The notes under the pieces: generated by a model
What the model saw: the letters and a program-made list of their open reading frames with translations, nothing else
Databases searched by the model: none
Told to the model about the DNA's origin: nothing
In this document: piece by piece, positions 1 through 6,089 of the stretch
Layout: every line of letters begins with the position of its first letter
How positions within the stretch are numbered: position 1 is the stretch's first letter
Made by a program: the position numbers and the translations under genes
Assembly (NCBI RefSeq): GCF_947367125.1
Contig: NZ_CANBCQ010000017.1
Location: 1-48,000, forward strand
Reading direction: 5' to 3'
DNA: 48,000 bases
DNA from: an uncultured Lactobacillus sp.
GTDB taxonomy: Bacteria > Bacillota > Bacilli > Lactobacillales > Lactobacillaceae

Positions 1-728
1 TTTTTGTCAATTGCTACACCATCACGAAGCATTTTCAGCAAATAGGCAAACGGATCATTAATCATGTTCCATTGCATCTTGACATCAAATTTACCTTCAA
101 TTGCCTGTAAAGTTTCAATGTTGCATTGGTAAAGTAAACTTCTTAATTGCTTGATCTCATCCAATGACGGATTAGTAGCTTTACCTTTAAGCTTGTCGTT
201 TTTCCTAGCTATTAAGAAAAACTTCTTATAAATTTGTTCTCTTATTGGGTCTTCTTCTTTCTTCGCAGAAGAAGAATTAGATGTTCTATTATTATGTTCT
301 GTTAAACTGTTATATTTATGTAAAGTGTGCTTTACTACCCCACTAAGCTCAGCTTTACTACCCTCATCAAGTGTGCTTGTCCACCCTAGTAAACTCAGCT
401 TTACTAGGTCAGGACCAGCTTTTATTTTTCTGCCTAGTATTATTTTTGATTTCTCACTTTTAGGATTTTTAGCGGGAACCGTTATTTGCTCCCTTACGAT
501 TAGCCCCTTTTGTTCAAGCAAATTGAGCCAGTCATTAACCGATTGAACCGAAGCATCAAGAATATTAGCCAGCGTTTTATTGCTCATATGAAAATCGCCG
601 GTTACATTAAGCATTGAAATAATTTCCCCCATCAAGATAATTGATTTAGGCTTCTTCAAAAGGTCTTTATCCCTTGATATTGAGGGCGGAATCATTAAAA
701 ATGCTTTTGCACCTTTAAACTCACTCAT
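1..728 (-). CDS. Phage replisome organizer / replication initiator, partial (3' end outside window)
   Basis: Reading leftward from the ATG at 728 gives 242 uninterrupted codons that run off the window edge. The product starts MSEFKGAKAFLMIPPSISRD and has a winged-helix-like N-terminus (residues about 25-80, with LANILDASVQSVNDWLNLLE). It then carries GVVKHTLHKYN, a run I associate with phage DnaD/replisome-organizer proteins. A low-complexity linker rich in N, S and K follows. The start lies one base after the TGA of the ERF gene (TGA-A-ATG), so translation is probably coupled. Location next to a recombination protein fits an initiator that loads the host replication machinery at the phage origin. 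The C-terminal domain, which would normally recruit the helicase loader, is not visible. Confidence 0.72.
   Translation of the reverse strand, partial: MSEFKGAKAFLMIPPSISRDKDLLKKPKSIILMGEIISMLNVTGDFHMSNKTLANILDASVQSVNDWLNLLEQKGLIVREQITVPAKNPKSEKSKIILGRKIKAGPDLVKLSLLGWTSTLDEGSKAELSGVVKHTLHKYNSLTEHNNRTSNSSSAKKEEDPIREQIYKKFFLIARKNDKLKGKATNPSLDEIKQLRSLLYQCNIETLQAIEGKFDVKMQWNMINDPFAYLLKMLRDGVAIDK
320..407. repeat. Iteron-like repeats inside the replisome gene (candidate phage origin)
   Basis: CTCAGCTTTACTA occurs twice (348-360 and 394-406) and a related GTGTGCTTTACTA starts near 325. Two inverted repeats overlap them: GTAAAG-TGTG-CTTTAC (320-335) and CTAGTAAA-CTCAGC-TTTACTAG (386-407). Many temperate phages carry the origin as repeats inside the initiator gene, so this is a candidate origin. 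That role is inference. Confidence 0.4.
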
Positions 729-729
729 T

Positions 730-1602
730 TCACTCACCTAAAACACTGTTAAACAAATCTTGTTGGCCTGCAGTTACCTGAGAATCATCTTTTTCATTTT
801 CAAATGGATCAGCTTTTGGCTTATCAACGATATCCTTAATGATTTCATCCCCAGATTTAGCAGCTACTTTTTTGGGCTTCTTTGAAATCTGCTTTTCGTG
901 TCTCTCTTTTCGTTTTTCAATCTGTTTATTTTTATTATTTTCTAAATGCTGATCAAACTTATATTTACCGATTAATTGCATGATATACTCAGCGGTTGCT
1001 TTATCATGCTTACCCTTAATCCATCTTTTAGACTTCTCTGTTTTATCTTTAAGATATTCATTGACAATAATTTCAATACCAGCTTTATCAATTGTTTGCT
1101 CTTGATTACGTATTTGAGCCTGAGCATCGTCATCATCTTCACTAGCGATTCCAAATGCTGCAGACAAAGAATATCTTTTTGCATAACTGATCAAGCTTGC
1201 TGAATCTTGTGCTTTGCCAACATTTACGTTTTTAAACCAAACACGATTAGTACATTCTTCATAGCCAGTAGCTGCATCAATAATAACCGTCTCAGCTGAA
1301 ACGCCCTCAGCGCCGTTATCAATTTCAAAACGATAAGTTAGCAGTGGTTTGCCATCAACTGCTGTTTCTTTAATTGCCTTCATGATAGCCTTATCAACAT
1401 CAGCTAGATCAGCATAACTATATGCATATGACCCACCGCTTTTAAGGCTAACGGTAACTTTATGAGATTTCTTAGGCTGTTCAATTTTCATCTTGACCAT
1501 AGCCAGATGAAGGGCAAAAGAAGCTTTATCCTTTCGCCTTTCATCTGCAAGCATGTCTTTTAAATTCTGATTTTCAATTTTAAGTTGTTCTTCTAATAAC
1601 AT
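730..1602 (-). CDS. erf: ERF-family single-strand annealing protein (phage recombinase)
   Basis: A 290-residue protein with the ERF core. It has a Tyr-rich segment (YAYSYADLADVDKAI, about residues 58-72) and the signature QDSASLISYAKRYSLSAAFG followed by an acidic SEDDDDA run (about 132-160). ERF proteins bind single-stranded DNA and anneal complementary strands during phage recombination and circularisation. The C-terminal third is Lys-rich and looks disordered, as is usual for the family. The ATG follows directly after the TAA of the DUF1351 gene, with AAGAGG as ribosome site, indicating one early operon of DUF1351, ERF and replisome organizer. Confidence 0.85.
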   Translation of the reverse strand: MLLEEQLKIENQNLKDMLADERRKDKASFALHLAMVKMKIEQPKKSHKVTVSLKSGGSYAYSYADLADVDKAIMKAIKETAVDGKPLLTYRFEIDNGAEGVSAETVIIDAATGYEECTNRVWFKNVNVGKAQDSASLISYAKRYSLSAAFGIASEDDDDAQAQIRNQEQTIDKAGIEIIVNEYLKDKTEKSKRWIKGKHDKATAEYIMQLIGKYKFDQHLENNKNKQIEKRKERHEKQISKKPKKVAAKSGDEIIKDIVDKPKADPFENEKDDSQVTAGQQDLFNSVLGE

Positions 1603-2490
1603 TTATTTGATCCTCTTTGCTTCGAATTTAATTTCTTTAGCAGCTAGAAAATCACTAAGCTGTTTTAATTGTGTTTGCGTTATATCAGGTAAAGTGAGCT
1701 GAATAGTATAAAGCCTGTCTTTGACTTCACCAGTTTCAGGATCATATGCTTTAGATGATGTTTTTTGCATTCTTGCTTGTTCTTCATGTCTCTTTGCTAT
1801 CTTTTTAGAAACATTCAAAGCAACTGCTTTTTGTTCAGCTCCCATCATGTTCATGACTGAATTTAAATCATGACCATCATCAAATAATTGAATGAATGGA
1901 TTAGCACTTAATCCGAGCTTAGAAGCTGTTTTAGTGATAGCAGTTAGATTAGCTTGATAATACTTTTTCTTTTCTAAGAGCAAGGAAATTTCTTTATTAA
2001 CTGCAGATTCAAATGCTTTTTCAGATGCATTAGTGTTTGACCATTTAGAATCATATGGAAATTCTGAAATATCAATTTCTAATCCAGCTTCTTTACACAT
2101 TTTTTCAATCTGCTTTATTCTTAATTCTTTTCTTGCAGCTCTTTTCTTTTCATCAAATACTTTTGTCTGATCATTGATGTGCTTGTAAAGCTTAGCTAAT
2201 CGCTTAGTTAAGCTTTTAATTTCATCATCAAATTCATTAACAGGCTTATTAGCTTCTTTGATGATTTCATTCTTGTGCTTAGTAAGTGAGTTCTTATATT
2301 TATTGATTTCAGCTTTTACATCTTTAGCAAAATCATAATCATCAGGGCTAATTACTAAGTTTGAGAATTTATCTTCTAGTTGCTTAACTTGTTCTTCAAG
2401 TTGCTGATAATCAGGGAAATCAATGTCAGCACTTTGAAAACTGACATTGTATTGCTGATTATTGATAATTAGTTCTTTATTCTTTTTCAC
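1603..2490 (-). CDS. DUF1351-family phage protein
   Basis: A 295-residue protein. Its central part (about residues 45-140, with NKYKNSLTKHKNEIIKEANK and ending near IKQIEKMCKE) is highly charged and predicted to be a long coiled coil, as in the DUF1351 family. DUF1351 genes commonly sit beside ERF or other recombinases in Lactobacillus and Streptococcus phages. The biochemical role is not established, and assistance to the annealing protein is only an inference from linkage. The start is GTG at 2490. The gene abuts erf and lies 9 bases downstream of the preceding acidic ORF. Confidence 0.75.
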   Translation of the reverse strand: MKKNKELIINNQQYNVSFQSADIDFPDYQQLEEQVKQLEDKFSNLVISPDDYDFAKDVKAEINKYKNSLTKHKNEIIKEANKPVNEFDDEIKSLTKRLAKLYKHINDQTKVFDEKKRAARKELRIKQIEKMCKEAGLEIDISEFPYDSKWSNTNASEKAFESAVNKEISLLLEKKKYYQANLTAITKTASKLGLSANPFIQLFDDGHDLNSVMNMMGAEQKAVALNVSKKIAKRHEEQARMQKTSSKAYDPETGEVKDRLYTIQLTLPDITQTQLKQLSDFLAAKEIKFEAKRIK

Positions 2491-2499
2491 AAAGCTCGC

Positions 2500-2871
2500 C
2501 TACTTTCCTAATGCTTGATCTAATTTTTGATCTTGCGCTTCTAAAAAAGCTTCATTTTCGTAGTCGTACTGATTTTGAAATGAATCGGCATCAATACCAC
2601 CAAATGATTCACATACCCAGTCCATGAGGTCATATTCATGGAATGGAGTGCCTGAAAACCACGATTTAAACATGTCTATAGCGTCCTCATATCCAACTTT
2701 TTTAGCAAAGTCTTCTGCACCATATTCCTCGAAATAGGCGTTCATAAAAGCGAAGACATTCTCATAGTCAAAGCCTTTGCCGATTGCTACACGTTCACCG
2801 TGTACGTCTTGCAAAATAACGCCGTCAACTTCTTGTAAGTCCCATAAATCACTATCATCAAACTCAATCAT
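2500..2871 (-). CDS. Acidic hypothetical phage protein, 123 aa
   Basis: Not recognised. The product is strongly acidic and aromatic (MIEFDDSDLWDLQEVDG at the start, FHEYDLMDWVCESFGG near residue 80). It has no signal peptide or membrane segment. AAAGGAG stands about 11 bases before the ATG. It is the first gene of the DUF1351/erf/replisome run and is read in the same direction, so an early-replication accessory role is plausible. A DNA-mimic or anti-host-factor role would also suit the charge, but nothing in the sequence proves either. Confidence 0.65.
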   Translation of the reverse strand: MIEFDDSDLWDLQEVDGVILQDVHGERVAIGKGFDYENVFAFMNAYFEEYGAEDFAKKVGYEDAIDMFKSWFSGTPFHEYDLMDWVCESFGGIDADSFQNQYDYENEAFLEAQDQKLDQALGK

Positions 2872-2912
2872 TGTGCTATAATCTCCTTTAGATATTGTTT
2901 TTTTATTTCGTT

Positions 2913-2943
2913 GCTCTCAACATCAGCCGTTGAGGGCTTTTTT
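2913..2943 (+). terminator. Plus-strand terminator-like hairpin opposite early genes
   Basis: GCTCTCAAC-(7 nt)-GTTGAGGGC (one G-U pair) is followed by six T on the plus strand. On the minus strand it is followed by A-rich sequence, so it is oriented to stop plus-strand transcription, yet no plus gene ends here. It overlaps the stop codon of the small minus ORF at 2923. Confidence 0.45.
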
Positions 2944-3099
2944 GATACCTAAAATCTTTTTGATTTCTACTGGCATAACCGCAAAACTAGAACCGCCAAC
3001 GCCGCTAATAGCGTTACTGTGAGCCATAAGGATAAGCTCGTTTGGGCTAGGCTTATCGGCTTGTCCACTTGGTATATTGCGTTTATAAATTTGTTCCAT
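2923..3099 (-). CDS. Small hypothetical phage protein, 58 aa
   Basis: The ORF starts MEQIYKRNIPSGQADKPS and ends KKILGIKKALNG. Codon choice (GTT, GGT, ATC, AAA) matches neighbouring genes. AAGGAGG lies 12 bases upstream, which is rather far. A competing start at 3107, in another frame, overlaps the TAA of the preceding HTH gene (TAATG) and would give a 46-residue peptide with a hydrophobic C-terminus (2967-3107). I favour the 58-aa frame on codon use. Function unknown. Confidence 0.5.
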   Translation of the reverse strand: MEQIYKRNIPSGQADKPSPNELILMAHSNAISGVGGSSFAVMPVEIKKILGIKKALNG

Positions 3100-3106
3100 A
3101 ATTTCA

Positions 3107-3328
3107 TTAGTCCTCCTTGTTCCCTAAGCCTAATAATCGATCAGGAGTTACGCCTAGTACTTGTGCTAGCTCGTAAACCATTCTCTTATCGGGCATTGAA
3201 ATCCCACGCTCGTAACGTCCAATAGTTGTGTCACTTACATAAACTTCTCTACCTAAACGCTCTTGCGTGTTGTGCTTATTTTTTCTAAACTTTTTAAGTC
3301 GTTTGCCAAACTTTTCAACATCATTCAT
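3107..3328 (-). CDS. XRE-family HTH transcriptional regulator, 73 aa
   Basis: A single Cro/CI-type helix-turn-helix fills the protein: GKRLKKFRKNKHNTQERLGR, then VSDTTIGRYERG as recognition helix, then LAQVLGVTPDRLLGLG. There is no protease or dimerisation domain beyond the HTH. It lies in the leftward early operon, 9 bases after the small membrane protein gene. It probably tunes early phage transcription; its operator is not identified. Family assignment is secure, regulatory target unknown. Confidence 0.85.
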   Translation of the reverse strand: MNDVEKFGKRLKKFRKNKHNTQERLGREVYVSDTTIGRYERGISMPDKRMVYELAQVLGVTPDRLLGLGNKED

Positions 3329-3337
3329 TGTTTTCCC

Positions 3338-3583
3338 CTACTTTCTAAGTTTCTTAACCATGTGCACTGCCAGTGGTGTAAGGAAAATCATCAACACCAA
3401 CAGTAGTGAAATAATTTTGTCTGGGTGCGATGTTCCGTAAATGCATAACTGCTCTACCGCGGTGAATGGAACGAACAAAATTGCGCAAAATTCCAGAATC
3501 TTTTCAAATGCCTTACAAATGTGGCTTAATACGTGATCCAGCTTGGTTCTGCCGTATTCGCGTTCATACTCTTCTTTACTCAT
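3338..3583 (-). CDS. Small two-helix membrane protein (phage early region)
   Basis: An 81-residue product with two hydrophobic spans: ILEFCAILFVPFTAVEQLCI (about 29-48) and a second one around IISLLLVLMIFLTPLAVHMV (about 57-76). A basic KKLRK tail follows. Its ATG overlaps the last four bases of the upstream excisionase-like gene, showing translational coupling. No family recognised. Small membrane proteins in phage early regions sometimes act in superinfection exclusion or host takeover, but that is only a possibility here. Confidence 0.65.
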   Translation of the reverse strand: MSKEEYEREYGRTKLDHVLSHICKAFEKILEFCAILFVPFTAVEQLCIYGTSHPDKIISLLLVLMIFLTPLAVHMVKKLRK

Positions 3584-3870
3584 TTTCTTGTCCTCTTTAA
3601 ATATTCCTTGCCATCTTCCGCAAACTTGTCTAAGTCTTCGCGCAGGTAGTATCGTGTTCTGCCGTTGCCCGGAAGAGTGGGCTTGATAAATCCTTGGTTT
3701 ACTATGCTGTCAAAGAATGATCCGCTTATACCGAGATACCTGTAAGCATCCTTACGGCTAAACATCTTTTGATCAATCGCTTCACCACGCTTGGCTAGCT
3801 CCTCTCTAACAATCGGTTGAGTGATCTTTCTAATCAAAAGAGTCAACCCATCTAAATTTATAAGTTCCAT
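3580..3870 (-). CDS. Excisionase-like / MerR-type HTH DNA-binding protein
   Basis: About 96 residues. The middle segment SRKDAYRYLGISGSFFDSIV, then QGFIKPTLPGNGRTRYYLRE, is the winged-helix pattern of phage helix-turn-helix/excisionase proteins: recognition helix, beta wing with RTRYY, and a closing DLDKF helix. I chose the ATG at 3870 because AGGTGA stands six bases before it; an in-frame GTG at 3879 lies inside that ribosome site. It may be the excisionase partner of the integrase at 9575 or an early regulator; the sequence does not decide. Confidence 0.72.
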   Translation of the reverse strand: MELINLDGLTLLIRKITQPIVREELAKRGEAIDQKMFSRKDAYRYLGISGSFFDSIVNQGFIKPTLPGNGRTRYYLREDLDKFAEDGKEYLKRTRK

Positions 3871-3887
3871 TTTGCTCACCTGCTTTC

Positions 3888-3896
3888 TGTTACAAT
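3888..3896 (+). promoter_or_regulatory. Extended -10 promoter for the 63-aa plus-strand gene
   Basis: TGTTACAAT is an extended -10 element with no clear -35. It lies about 30 bases before an ideal AAAGGAGGTGA site and the ATG at 3927. Confidence 0.4.
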
Positions 3897-3926
3897 TGAG
3901 TCATCTCCAATAAAGGAGGTGATTAA

Positions 3927-4118
3927 ATGTCAACTGACGATCCCATCATGTCTCGTGAAGAAGCTGAAATTCGATTAGTAGCCATCAAACAACTCAGATC
4001 ATTCTTGAAGTCTCATAAAATAAAAGAAAGATCTGAAACGGGGCTGCTACTAATAGAATTTGAAAAACTCTTAACTGATGACTTTGTTAATTGGACTGGT
4101 AAAAAAGAATCAGTTTAA
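3927..4118 (+). CDS. Small charged hypothetical protein, 63 aa, opposite strand to the early operon
   Basis: The product MSTDDPIMSREEAEIRLVAI... is helical and charged, with no recognised domain. The ribosome site AAAGGAGGTGATTAA is nearly perfect, and the gene has its own extended -10 promoter and a strong terminator at 4141-4186. It is therefore an independent plus-strand transcription unit inserted between two leftward regulators. Such autonomous units are typical of genes expressed from a resident prophage, but no function can be assigned. Confidence 0.62.
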   Translation: MSTDDPIMSREEAEIRLVAIKQLRSFLKSHKIKERSETGLLLIEFEKLLTDDFVNWTGKKESV

Positions 4119-4140
4119 GAAGTAATTCTTTTTCATAAAG

Positions 4141-4186
4141 GCTTGTAGCTTTGCGATACCACTTCGTAAGCTTTACAAGCTTTTTT
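4141..4186 (+). terminator. Rho-independent terminator of the 63-aa gene
   Basis: GCTTGTA (4141-4147) pairs with TACAAGC (4174-4180), with inner pairing GCTT/AAGC, followed by six T. Confidence 0.85.
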
Positions 4187-4214
4187 CTATGCTTCATAAT
4201 TTTGATCACCCCTT

Positions 4215-4403
4215 TCATTTGTCTCTTAAATCGTCCAGCTTTACATTCAATGCATCAGCAATCTTACAGGCATTGGTAAAACTAGGATCTGATTTTTTTA
4301 AACGGTAATTTCTTAAAGTGTTGTCTGGAATATCTGTCATTTTGGACAGCTTATAAACTGATATTCCTTTTTCTTTTAAGATTTTTTCTACTGTTTTCCA
4401 CAT
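4215..4403 (-). CDS. Cro/CI-type HTH regulator, 62 aa
   Basis: A one-domain HTH protein: KILKEKGISVYKLSKMTDIP, then recognition helix NTLRNYRLKKSDP, then ACKIADALNVKLDDL. The start ATG at 4403 is preceded by AGGG at a suitable distance. It is divergent from the promoter at 4445 whose upstream flank holds the palindrome CACTA-CATT-TAGTG, so it is the obvious candidate to bind there and control both its own gene and the intron-containing transcript. That link is inference. Confidence 0.8.
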   Translation of the reverse strand: MWKTVEKILKEKGISVYKLSKMTDIPDNTLRNYRLKKSDPSFTNACKIADALNVKLDDLRDK

Positions 4404-4429
4404 ATCTTGTGCCCTAAACCACTTCTTAT

Positions 4430-4450
4430 CACTACATTTAGTGGTATAAT
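4430..4450 (+). promoter_or_regulatory. Promoter with palindromic operator in front of the group I intron
   Basis: A perfect TATAAT (4445-4450) follows the palindrome CACTA-CATT-TAGTG (4430-4443). The -35 is weak. Transcription would start near 4456-4458, about 12 bases before the first intron helix. The palindrome would block the promoter when bound. Confidence 0.5.
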
Positions 4451-4469
4451 ATTAAGTATGAATTGCCCC

Positions 4470-4686
4470 GTAGCATGGTGACATGTTGCGTGTACCGGGT
4501 GAATTCAAGGAACTCTAAGTGATATAGACATATGAGAACCCTGAGCCAAGCTTCTATTTGAAGAAGGTGCAACGCATAGGATTTAATCCCACGAGCGCCC
4601 GGCAACTCTTTGAGTTGAACAGATATGCTGAACTACTAAGAAATTAGTAGAAGTTAAGGATAAAAAGCCTTAACGGTAACAATTTG
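4470..4686 (+). ncRNA. Group I intron core (subgroup IA-like), no homing endonuclease
   Basis: Every core helix can be paired by hand. A GUGA-capped hairpin spans 4470-4489 (P2, or P1/P2). P3 is 4495-4501 with 4596-4602, seven pairs. P4 is 4504-4510 with 4539-4545; P5 is CUC/GAG at 4513 and 4534. P6a is CUUC/GAAG at 4551 and 4560. P7 is GCAUA (4574-4578) with UAUGC (4624-4628). A small P7.1 is GGA/UCC (4579 and 4587). P8 is CAACUC/GAGUUG (4603 and 4612). P9 is seven pairs with a GAAA loop (4633-4650), and P9.1 is seven pairs (4653-4674). The conserved CCUGAGCCAAGC and GUGCAACG runs are present, and the element ends AACAAUUUG like phage introns. The 5' splice site is uncertain: U4471 and U4445 are both possible, each giving only a weak P1. 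The 3' site is probably after G4686. Splicing activity is inferred, not seen. Confidence 0.82.
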
Positions 4687-4959
4687 AATAGCGTTAGCGC
4701 TGCAATTGAACAAGCTTCTAAGTTAAACAACGAATTTACCAAGTCTGCTAAATTTGTAGGTCAAGTCGACCGACTTAACAAGCGTTTCGATATGTTGAAG
4801 GGAGTTGATTCAATGGACAAGTCAATTAGAAAGATGTCTGTTGAACCAACACTTCCTACATTAAATTCAGCAATTGCAATCCAACGTGGTAATTCAACAC
4901 ATGAGTCACTCTTCGGAGTGGCTTTTTTTATGCAACTTCACCGTTCAAGAACTTGTTAA
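4684..4959 (+). CDS. Exon-like ORF downstream of the group I intron; start and end unclear
   Basis: From the predicted 3' splice site the frame NSVSAAIEQASKLNNEFTKS... is coding-like, with typical Lactobacillus codons, and its N-terminal half looks helical. No convincing start codon exists at the splice junction: TTG at 4684 has no ribosome site. An internal ATG at 4813 has AAGGGAG eight bases upstream and would give 48 residues. The frame has no stop before the terminator at 4904-4929 and ends only at 4957-4959, so transcripts ending at the terminator would lack a stop codon. It may be the 3' exon of a gene whose 5' exon is tiny or lost. Product not recognised. Confidence 0.4.
   Translation: MNSVSAAIEQASKLNNEFTKSAKFVGQVDRLNKRFDMLKGVDSMDKSIRKMSVEPTLPTLNSAIAIQRGNSTHESLFGVAFFMQLHRSRTC
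4904..4929 (+). terminator. Rho-independent terminator of the intron-containing transcript
   Basis: AGTCACTC-TTCG-GAGTGGCT (one G-U pair) is followed by seven T on the plus strand. It overlaps the stop codon of the convergent antirepressor gene and has no T-run on the minus strand. Confidence 0.88.
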
Positions 4960-5719
4960 CAAAGTACTGCTGACCTTTTCCAGTCACTTTAGGGGTCTTG
5001 CTAATTGAAGTAGAGCCATTCGAGTGGTTGATGGTCGTTTCTTTGATCTTGAACAAGCCAAGATTCATTGCCTTCTGTGTCGGCATATTCCAGTCACTGC
5101 CCTTACGATTGATTAAGTAACCATGCTCACGCATCCAACGGAACAATCGTGTTGCACCGATGTCTACACCGTTACCTCGCAGGATCTTAGCCAGTTCACC
5201 AATTAAAATGGTTGATTTGCTGGTTGCTACCGAATCAGCAAACAAGGCTTTGGGCTTCATTTCGTGAACTTGACTTTCAGCATCTTTTCTTAGCTGCTGT
5301 TCAATTAGTCTTTGTTCGCGCTCATCTTTCAACTGAGTAGCAAGCTTGATGATTGTGTCGGGGTCGGTTAGGACTTCTTCGATCTTTTCATCTGTCATGT
5401 AAGCACCGTGCTTGCGGATAGTTGGCAGGACTTCGCTAGTTACCCAATGCTTGAACTTCTTGGCGTTTGGCATTTTGCTTGAAAGGATCAAGCTGTACAT
5501 TCCTGACTCATTAATAACTTGAATATTTTGCTTTCCACCAGGGGTCATCATTCTAGTGACCCCTTTATCTTCATCATCTACATGTTGACTAATTGCATTA
5601 GCAGTTTTCGCATATCCAAGAATCGTTGCTACATCTTTGCCAACAAACCACACCTCATCATTAACTTTTATTGTTCGAAGTTGTTGGCTTTCAAAGATAA
5701 ATGATTGCAGTTCCTTCAT
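4928..5719 (-). CDS. ant: Phage antirepressor, BRO-N plus KilAC domains
   Basis: 263 residues. The N-terminal BRO domain (about 1-100) has IKVNDEVWFVGKDVATILGY, then NESGMYSLILSSKMPNAKKF and VTSEVLPTIRKHGAY. The C-terminal KilAC domain (about 140-260) has IGELAKILRGNGVDIGATRL, then FRWMREHGYLI and a KVTGKGQQYF ending. Antirepressors bind and inactivate phage repressors during induction. The ATG at 5719 is chosen because AGGAGGG lies just before it; the ten upstream in-frame codons fall over the operator at 5733. It follows cro in the leftward early transcript. Confidence 0.87.
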   Translation of the reverse strand: MKELQSFIFESQQLRTIKVNDEVWFVGKDVATILGYAKTANAISQHVDDEDKGVTRMMTPGGKQNIQVINESGMYSLILSSKMPNAKKFKHWVTSEVLPTIRKHGAYMTDEKIEEVLTDPDTIIKLATQLKDEREQRLIEQQLRKDAESQVHEMKPKALFADSVATSKSTILIGELAKILRGNGVDIGATRLFRWMREHGYLINRKGSDWNMPTQKAMNLGLFKIKETTINHSNGSTSISKTPKVTGKGQQYFVNKFLNGEVA

Positions 5720-5732
5720 GTTTCCCTCCTGT

Positions 5733-5747
5733 GTGCTATTTTCGCAC
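5733..5747. promoter_or_regulatory. Repressor operator in front of the antirepressor gene
   Basis: GTGCTATTTTCGCAC, inside the longer palindrome GTGTGC-N7-GCACAC (5731-5749), shares the GC-N7-GC spacing and TATTTTC core with the operators at 5972-6106. It lies between cro and ant, so the same repressor could block transcript elongation or a local promoter here. Confidence 0.55.
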
Positions 5748-5750
5748 ACT

Positions 5751-5954
5751 TTAGATAAAAATTTTTTCTAATGGAATTTCAAGCTTCTTTGATAACGCTG
5801 GCAATTCTGCAGCCTGAAACTTATACGTTCCATGTTCTCTACGAAAATATTTATCAGGACTAGCAAGCCCTAGGCTATTAGCCATATCTTCGTTAGAGAA
5901 TCCTAGCTCAAGCCTCTTCTTTTTAATGAGAGACAAGTTGATTTGTTTTTTCAA
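5751..5954 (-). CDS. cro: Cro-like HTH regulator, 67 aa
   Basis: A single helix-turn-helix protein (LIKKKRLELGFSNEDMANSL, then SPDKYFRREHG, then LPALSKKLEIPLEKIFI). Start codon TTG at 5954 is supported by GGAGGTG six bases upstream. It is the first leftward gene across the operator region from the CI-like repressor, the standard position of Cro, and is driven by the strong promoter at 6004-6032. It would repress the repressor promoter and commit the phage to lytic growth. The Cro role is assigned from position; sequence alone shows only a DNA-binding fold. Confidence 0.75.
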   Translation of the reverse strand: MKKQINLSLIKKKRLELGFSNEDMANSLGLASPDKYFRREHGTYKFQAAELPALSKKLEIPLEKIFI

Positions 5955-6003
5955 GATACCACCTCCACAGGTTGCGATATTCGCAATTCATTTGACATGT
6001 ATT

Positions 6004-6032
6004 ATATTACATTGCTATTTTCGCAATGTCAA
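6004..6032 (-). promoter_or_regulatory. Leftward early promoter (cro-ant)
   Basis: On the minus strand TTGACA (6027-6032), a 17-base spacer and TAATAT (6004-6009); an overlapping TATAAT at 6001-6006 lies 20 bases from the -35. An operator copy occupies the spacer, so repressor binding would exclude RNA polymerase. Confidence 0.78.
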
Positions 6033-6080
6033 CATTATTTTTGCTTTTTTCGCACTTTTTAACCAAAAAGTTGCGATTTG

Positions 6081-6089
6081 TGCTATATT
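6081..6089 (+). promoter_or_regulatory. Rightward repressor-maintenance promoter
   Basis: TGCTATATT is an extended -10 with a poor -35. The predicted start falls inside the operator at 6092-6106, fitting autoregulation of the repressor gene. Confidence 0.55.

Noticed and set aside
325..546. Plus-strand 73-codon ORF
   Set aside because: Complement of the replisome gene linker; Ser/Leu/Phe-rich translation is the usual shadow of an A-rich coding strand.
4470..4686. tmRNA, RNase P or riboswitch instead of a group I intron
   Set aside because: No tRNA-like end or tag frame, and no RNase P P4 signature; P3/P7 pseudoknot topology with P8 between and GNRA-capped P2 and P9 is specific to group I.
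5720..5749. Ten-codon longer start of the antirepressor at 5749
   Set aside because: Those codons overlap the operator palindrome and the AGGAGGG ribosome site of the ATG at 5719.
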